A DNA stretch of 64,000 nt from Caprella mutica. Its lineage: Eukaryota > Arthropoda > Malacostraca > Amphipoda > Caprellidae. Below, one piece after another: positions 12,201 through 21,200 of this stretch. Position 1 is the first letter of the stretch, and each line of letters starts with the position of its first letter. A program made the position numbers and the translations under genes. Below the pieces are notes generated by a model that did no database searches, was not told the DNA's origin, and saw nothing but the letters and a program-made list of their open reading frames with translations. Where the stretch lies: the NCBI GenBank assembly GCA_947561585.1, contig CANNZV010000431.1, forward strand, positions 469,253 through 533,252. The letters are read 5' to 3'.

Positions 12201-15200
12201 TAATGGGAAAACATTATCAAAAAAATAATTAATTTGAAAAATATTATTAGAAACTACATAATGGGAAAAATATTATTATGAATTACATATTGGAAAAAAC
12301 TCATTAAAAATTATATAATGGGAAAAAATATCAAAATTTAAGTATATAATGAAAAATTAAATCAGAAACTACATACTGGGAAATATATATATTATTAAGA
12401 ACTACATACTTAATGGCAAAAATATTATTAAAAACTACATCAGTGTGAATATTATTATGAACTACAAAATGGGAAAAGTATAATCAAGAACTAAATAATA
12501 GGAAACATATTAAAAAGAACTACATGATGGGAAAAACATGATGGAATTTATGATAGAAAAAATGATTGGGAACTACCTGATGGGAAAAATATTACCAAAA
12601 CCTGGAGTAAACATAGGGAAGATATTTTATGAGTCACTCAGTCTCCCACACTGAGTCACCATTTCATGAAGTTTAAAGAAAAGTATAAATACACGGGGAA
12701 ATGGTTGTTATATTTGAATATCCTTTGGATGTAAACATCATCCTAGTGATGCTAATTGTATTTTATAAGTACTATTAATAAATATAACAAAGTCTCATTT
12801 GGAATGAAATTATTGATTGTATCTCTACATTTACTGCCCCTTCATTTTCTCTTCTTCTTTTTTTCTATTTCCTTCACTACTTGCCCCTTCATTTTCTCTT
12901 CTCCTTTCTTGCTATTCCCTTCCCTACCTGCCCCTTCATTTTCTCTTCTCCTTTCTTGCTATTCCCTTCCCTACCTGCCACTTCATTTTCTCTTCTCCTT
13001 TCTTGCTATTCCTTTCCCTACCTGCCCCTTCATTTTCTCTTCTCCTTTCTTGCTATTCCCTTCCCTACCTGCCCCTTCATTTTCTCTTCTCCTTTCTTGC
13101 TATTCCCTTCCCTACCTGCCACTTCATTTTCTCTTCTCCTTTCTTGCTATTCCCTTCCCTACCTGCCCCTTCATTTTCTCTTCTCCTTTCTTGCTATTCC
13201 CTTCCCTACCTGCCCCTTCATTTTCTCTTCTTCTTTCTGGCTATTCCCTTCCCTACCTGCCACTTCATTTTCTCTTCTCCTTTCTTGCTATTCCCTTCCC
13301 TACCTGCCCCTTCATTTTCTCTTCTCCTTTCTTGCTATTCCCTTCCCTACCTGCCACTTCATTTTCTCTTCTTCTTTCTTGCTATTCCCTTCCCTACCTG
13401 CCACTTCATTTTCTCTTCTCCTTTCTTGCTATTCCCTTCCCTACCTGCCACTTCATTTTCTCTTTTTCTTTCTTGCTATTCCCTTCCCTACCTGTCACTT
13501 CATTCCCTTCACCAGAGTACCCCCATTTTCTTTTGTTTGTCCTAACCATCAGACCCCAAAAAGGTGCACCCTAACCAGGTCATTGAATGTCATTAGCGAG
13601 GCAATGCCTCACACACCTGTTAGGCCTGAACATACATCTGGATTGTTAGACCTGAACATACACGTGAACTGTTAGGCCTGAGCATATACCTACACTGGAA
13701 CTGTGAAGCCTGAGCATATACCTACACCTGAACTATTAAGCCTGAACATACACCTGGATTGTTAGGCCTGAACATACACCTGAACTGTTAGGCCTGAGCC
13801 TGAGCCTAAATTAGAACCTACACCGGAACTGTGAGGCCTGAACATACACTTACAACTGAACTGTGAGGCCTGAACATACACCTACACCTGAACTATTAGG
13901 CCTGAACATATTAAGTGTTATATCATAACATCATCCAATAGAACTCGGACTGTATTTCCTTTTATGCCCAAACTATCGATTCCTCTTCTTGGCCTTTAAA
14001 GTGCCTTTATTAGAACAAAGGAGTTTCTATTGCGTAAGGAGGTTTAAAAAGCTACATTATTTGTTTGTTCTTCTAGGCTAGCTTCCGGGTTATGAATTAG
14101 TTACACATTTTCGATCATAACCGAAATTTTTTTAGTAATAATTAAAATAGAAGATAATTAGTTGCTATTTATATACTTGCTATTTATATGATCGATAATG
14201 AGGAACTATCCTATAACGTAGAGCTTACCCTAATTCTGCTGAGTCATGCTAGGGTTGTGTGCAGGTACTCTCTACTTTCATTTCACTGTTGGTAAACTAA
14301 TAATCAGCAGATTGTCCCTTACTCTTGAAACGGAAAATATTGATCTATTTTATCAAGATATTTTGTTGGCGGTATAATGTCTGACGAAAGACAAAATAAT
14401 ATAAATGCTTTAAATTCTTGAGAAATCATGATTATATTTTTGTTACCGAAATATTTATTGGCGAAAATAGATGATCTTATTTTCCAATTTTTTTAAAGTG
14501 TAATGTTTTGGGAATTATTTTTAGGGGAGGGAAATTTTGAAGCTAAAATTTCATTTTTTATGACTCAGTTAATATTTTACGAACTTTTTTCCTTATTCCG
14601 TTATCATTTTATCCTCTTTGAGGTTTTTAGAAACATTTGATAAGACAATTAGTCACCTTCAGGTGCAAACGGCTAAGTCATCACACTTTGAAAATAGCTA
14701 TGATGAAAAAATTAGGTGCTTAATAAGATTTAACAAAAGTCAGTTTATCGTATTGAGTATACAGATAATTATTAATATTTTCATTAAAAAAAATTTGGCA
14801 CTAGATCAAAAATATTATAATCATGACTTATCGTGTCTAGAATACCTTTAATTTTTCAGATTTTCAATAAAAAAGTTAGGTTTTTTAATTAAATTGATTT
14901 AAATATTTGACTATATATTCAACATCTAAGATACTAATTATTGTTCATGTCTGTACTTCTAAAATCGTAGGTTCTATATTCAAATTACTTATTGAGACAA
15001 CGAAAATATTATTGGTTGCTTACAATAATATTCGAATATATTTACTAACAAAAATTGAGTATGAATAAACACAAAGAAGTAAGAGTCAATTGCATGACGA
15101 AGTTACTAAATGTAACGGAGTGTTACTGTGATACTAACGGAGTGTTACTGTGGAACTAACGGAGTGTTACTGTGATACTAACGGAGTGTTACTGTGGAAC

Positions 15201-18200
15201 TAACGGAGTGTTACTGTGAAACTAACGGAGTGTTACTGTGAAACTAACGGAGTGTTACTGTGGAACTAACGGAGTGTTACTGTGAAACTAACGGAGTGTT
15301 ACTGTGATACTAACGGAGTGTTACTGTGGAACTAACGGAGTGTTACTGTGAAACTAACGGAGTGTTACTGTGAAACTAACGGAGTGTTACTGTGGAACTA
15401 ACGGAGTGTTACTGTGGAACTAACGGAGTGTTACTGAGGAACTAATGAAGTGTTACCGTGAAACTAACGGAGTGTTACTGTGGAACTAATGAAGTTTTAC
15501 CGTGCAACTAACGGAGTGTTACTGTGAAACTAACGGATTGTTTCTGTGAAACTAACGGATTGTTACTGTGAAACTAACGGATTGTTACTGTAAAACTAAC
15601 GGAGTGTTACTGTGAAACTAACGTATTGTTTCTGTGATACTAACGGAGTGTTACTGTGAAACTAACGGATTGTTTCTGTGAAACTAACGGATTGCTTCTG
15701 TGAAACTAACGGATTGTTACTGTGAAACTAACGGAGTGTTACTGTGGAACTAATGAAGTTTTACCGTGAAACTAACGAAGTGTTACTGTGGAACTAATGA
15801 AGTTTTACCGTGAAACTAACAGAGTGTTACTGTGGAACTAATGGATTGTTACTGTGAAACTAATGAAGTGTTACTGTGGAACTAACGGAGTCTTACTGTG
15901 CAACTAACGGTGAATGTGTAGGTTGGTTCTATGAGACGATTCATCAATAAAGAATAATTGAAAATTAAAACTACTATAGAATAAATCGATTAGAAGAAGA
16001 AGGAACTTAAAAAGGACAAAATTGAAAAGGTTAAACTTAATATAAACTAAAATAATAACATAAAACCTGAAAATAATAATTTCGCAACAGCATAGAACAT
16101 TTCAATAGATATATGTTAGCATAAAGATATTCAATTTCTACTTTTACATAAACTTTCAATAAACGAAAGCGTATTAAATGACTTAAACACTTGAGGAGTA
16201 AATTAAATTATAACGACTTGGGTCAAATAAAGTACACAATATATGCACTGAATTACCATGTCTTTGTGCATTTGAATTTAATTTGTCTGATTAACATAAT
16301 TTGAAACACGATACCTGCCTGCAGATATCGTGCATTAAATTGAAATAACAAGTTCAATAATCATTATTATTAATGTACTATATTCTTATATGATCGAAGA
16401 TGTGGAACTGTTCGATAATGCAGAAATTACCCCACTTATATTATTGAGTAGGTAGTTCATGTATGACATAAGAAGCATGAAATTTGAATACATATCTTTA
16501 TAATCACGTTAGAGTCATATCTAAAGGATAATTGAAGGAGTGATATCGTGCAGTGATATCTCTTTGCCGCTATCACTTACTAATTAGGTGATAGTGAGAC
16601 AGATTATGTAGCAGTGATAGCAGTGATAGGAGGGTGACTCCATAGTGATAAAGGTTAATTACCTTATTAATTACAGGCTTAAAGGTTAACTACCTTATTA
16701 ACCACATGCTTAAAGGTGATTTAGAGAGAGAAGTACTTAATGAGTTTGGAAATGTATAATAAATGAATAAAATGGACAGTTACTTTTAATATTGAACAGC
16801 AGTCATTTAAAGGTTCACTGCAGTCATTTAAAGGTTCACTGCAGTCATTTAAAGGTTCACTGCAGTCATTTAAAGGTTCACTGCAGTCATTTAAAGGTTC
16901 ACTGCAGTCATTTAAAGGTTCACTGCAGTCATTTAAAGGTTCACTGCAGTCATTTAAAGGTTCACTGCAGTCATTTAAAGGTTCACTGCAGTCATTTAAA
17001 GGTTCACTGCAGTCATTTAAAGGTTCACTGCAGTCATTTAAAGGTTCACTGCAGTCATTTAAAGGTTCACTGCAGTCATTTAAAGGTTCACTGCAGTCAT
17101 TTAAAGGTTCACTGCAGTCATTTAAAGGTTCACTGCAGTCATTTAAAGGTTCACTGCAGTCATTTAAAGGTTCACTGCAGTCATTTAAAGGTTCACTGCA
17201 GTCATTTAAAGGTTCACTGCAGTCATTTAAAAGTTCACTGCAGTCATTTAAAGGTTCACTGCAGTCATTTAAAGGTTCACTGCAGTTATTTAAAGGTTCA
17301 TTGCAGTCATTTAAAGGTTCACTGCAGTCATTTAAAGGTTCACTGCAGTCATTTAAAGGTTCACTGCAGTCATTTAAAGGTTCACTGCAGTCATTTAAAG
17401 GTTCACTGCAGTCATTTAAAGGTTCACTGCAGTCATTTAAAGGTTCACTGCAGTCATTTAAAAATTCACTGCAGTCATTTAAAGGTTCACTGCAGTCATT
17501 TAAAGGTTCACTGCAATCATTTAAAGGTTCACTGCAGTCATTTAAAGGTTCACTGCAGTCATTTAAAGGTTCACTGCAGTCATTTAAAGGTTCACTGCAG
17601 TCATTTAAAGGTTCACTGCAGTCATTTAAAGGTTCACTGCAGTCATTTAAAGGTTCACTGCAGTCATTTAAAGGTTCACTGCAGTCATTTAAAGGTTCAC
17701 TGCAGTCATTTAAAGGTTCACTGCAGTCATTTAAAGGTTCACTGCAGTCATTTAAAGGTTCACTGCAGTCATTTAAAGGTTCACTGCAGTCATTTAAAGG
17801 TTCACTGCAGTCATTTAAAGGTTCACTGCAGTCATTTAAAGGTTCACTGCAGTCATTTAAAGGTTCACTGCAGTCATTTAAAGGTTCACTGCAGTCATTT
17901 AAAGGTTCACTGCAGTCATTTAAAGGTTCACTGCAGTCATTTAAAGGTTCACTGCAGTCATTTAAAGGTTCACTGCAGTCATTTAAAGGTTCACTGCAGT
18001 CATTTAAAGGTTCACTGCAGTCATTTAAAGGTTCACTGCAGTCATTTAAAGGTTCACTGCAATCATTTAAAGGTTCACTGCAGTCATTTAAAGGTTCACT
18101 GCAGTCATTTAAAGGTTCACTGCAGTCATTTAAAGGTTCACTGCAGTCATTTAAAGGTTCACTGCAGTCATTTAAAGGTTCACTGCAGTCATTTAAAGGT

Positions 18201-21200
18201 TCACTGCAGTCATTTAAAAGTTCACTGCAGTCATTTAAAGGTTCACTGCAGTCATTTAAAGGTTCACTGAAGTCATTTAAAGGTTCACTGCAGTCATTTA
18301 AAGGTTCACTGCAGTCATTTAAAGGTTCACTGCAGTCATTTAAAGGTTCACTGCAGTCATTTAAAGGTTCACTGCAGTCATTTAAAGGTTCACTGAAGTC
18401 ATTTAAAGGTTCACTGCAGTCATTTAAAGGTTCACTGCAGTCATTTAAAGGTTCACTGCAGTCATTTAAAGGTTCACTGCAGTCATTTAAAGGTTCACTG
18501 CAGTCATTTAAAGGTTCACTGCAGTCATTTATAGGTTCACTGCAGTTATTTAAAGGTTCATTGCAGTCATATAAAGGTTCACTGCAGTCATTTAAAGGTT
18601 CACTGCAGTCATTTAAAGGTTCACTGAAGTCATTTAAAGGTTCACTGCAGTCATTTAAAGGTTCACTGCAGTCATTTAAAGGTTCACTGCAGTCATTTAA
18701 AGGTTCACTGCAGTCATTTAAAGGTTCACTGCAGTCATTTAAAGGTTCACTGCAGTCATTTAAAGGTTCACTGCAGTCATTTAAAGGTTCACTGCAGTCA
18801 TTTAAAGGTTCACTGAAGTCATTTAAAGGTTCACTGCAGTCATTTAAAGGTTCACTGCAGTCATTTAAAGGTTCACTGCAGTCATTTAAAGGTTCACTGC
18901 AGTCATTTAAAGGTTCACTGCAGTCATTTAAAGGTTCACTGCAGTCATTTATAGGTTCACTGCAGTTATTTAAAGGTTCATTGCAGTCATATAAAGGTTC
19001 ACTGCAGTCATTTAAAGGTTCACTGCAGTCATTTAAAGGTTCACTGCAGTTATTTAAAGGTTCATTGCAGTCATTTAAAGGTTCACTGCAGTCATTTAAA
19101 GGTTCACTGCAGTCATTTAAAGGTTCATTGCAGTTATTATAAATTTCATATATGTCATTTAAATAATTTTGCAAACAAAATAATATTATTACCACGCGGC
19201 ACCTATTAATTTAAAACTTGTGTAATAATTATGTATGCCATGTATACTTTTAGTAAATTGGAACCATATGTATTCCATGTGGTTTTACATGTAATGTGGC
19301 AAAATGCGTGTAGTTAACATATGTTATAAGTGTGGTATTTGACATGTGGATATGAATGTAGTCAATTAAAAATGCTTACAATCTTCATTTGATATATTTT
19401 CTATGATATATTTTGATATGAATTAGCTACATGTAATTTATAACTTTTTATGATGGTTACATTGATTTACTGTGTATTACACATATTCATACTCTATTGC
19501 CACACTAGAATCATTAAACCACATTGTTACCATGTGTATGCAGTATGAAATTGCTTGCAAGATTCACATCAATTATAATTATTAAAAGGTTCATTTTTAT
19601 CATTTACTATTAGAATTATTTTTAATGTTATAATACTTCTATTAATAATACAAACACATCAGAGTTAAGCAATGCAATGATTGTCCGTGTGATGGCGCTG
19701 TCTCTTTGCATTGGTTATCATTTTTAACATTTTCTGTCAGCTAATTTCTACCAGAATTCCTGTCATATATTACCAGGCAGATTAATATATCTTATCGTGC
19801 AGATAATTGTTGTATAGGTACTTCTTAAGTAGAAAAGTATATCTATAATTAGTTCCATGAACAACATTCTAAGTCACCAAAACTAATTATTGGTATTCTT
19901 TTCTACGGATACGAATATTATTATTGCATTAGGTAAATTTACATAATTATGGGGAAGGTTGTTACTTAATAACTTACTTTCATTGAATAAGTAAATCAAC
20001 TGAATTGATGTTCAAATCAAAATGAAATCATAATAATAATTTGACATGTTAAATCATTTTCTTATAAATTAGAATGTGTTTGTGACAAGTATTTTTCTTC
20101 ATACGAAAAAAAATTAAAGTATCAAATACAAATGCCACTAAATAAATAAATTAAATGAAAGCAACTATTCACAGACTTTTAAACATCATATTTTTCATGT
20201 AAATGTAAATCAAATAATGGTTAGCTTCACAATAGACTAATTACCAAAATATTATCTTTCCATCGTTACTTGAAATTAAAATGTATATTATATTTTATAA
20301 TCATTCAAGATCCTAATGCTAATTAATGCGCTGAAGATTACATTTCTAAATACATTCAATCCAAGATTTGTCTATCAATAAAAATTATCACATAAAAAGT
20401 AAATCAAATACTGGTAAAGTTTTCCGTAGACTTTATGTTAAATTTAATATTTTTTTAAGGGAAGCAGCGGTGCATCTCATGGAATTTATTGCTTAGAGGT
20501 ATTTTTATATTATATTTATTATCTATAATCTCACTAGATTTGAAAAAGTTAATATAGAAAAAATAAACGTAGAATTAAAGTATATAAAGTATAAAAAAGT
20601 GAAGAAAGTCTATAGGAAGTGTTTATGAGTGCCCCTTTACGGAGCAATAGGAAGGTTTTCGCGTGATAAGCTGAGACCACACCCAACTAAGGACCATAGG
20701 AAGGCCTTGACTGTGTGATATATAATATGCAAACAGATGGTGAGAGGCAAGGAAATAGGGCAAGTTACGAGTTATTAGACGTTTCCCCATCATCGATCAT
20801 GTACGGAAAAATATTTATAATATTTTTGATTTAACTTTATTTCAGTTGGTATTCATTGGCTCACGGAAATAAATAAATCATAACTGATCCAAAATGTAAA
20901 TAAATATACTCTAAAATCTAAATAGATAAATAATCACCTGTAGAATCTGCACCCCAATGATTTCACTCCTGTACAATTCGCACCCCAATGATTTCTCTCC
21001 TGTACAATTCGCACCCCAATGATTTCACTCCTGTGCAATCCACACCCCAAAGATTTCACTTCTGTACAATACGAACCACAAACTGGACTGCATTTCGAAT
21101 TGTACAGGCGATCCAGAGTAAATAAATCATTCAAATTATTTCAAAAATATTTAGATGAAAATCATTAATGTTGATAATAAATAAATTTTAAAGAATTATT

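Noticed and set aside
12756..13675. Three overlapping plus-strand ORFs of 242-272 codons
   Set aside because: Created by a 47-bp pyrimidine-rich minisatellite with no stop in any plus frame.
16721..19195. 824-codon minus-strand ORF (NDCSEPL heptapeptide repeat) and 492/613-codon plus-strand ORFs
   Set aside because: All arise from the 21-bp tandem unit, open on both strands. No unique coding sequence, signal peptide, splice context or codon bias beyond the repeat supports them.
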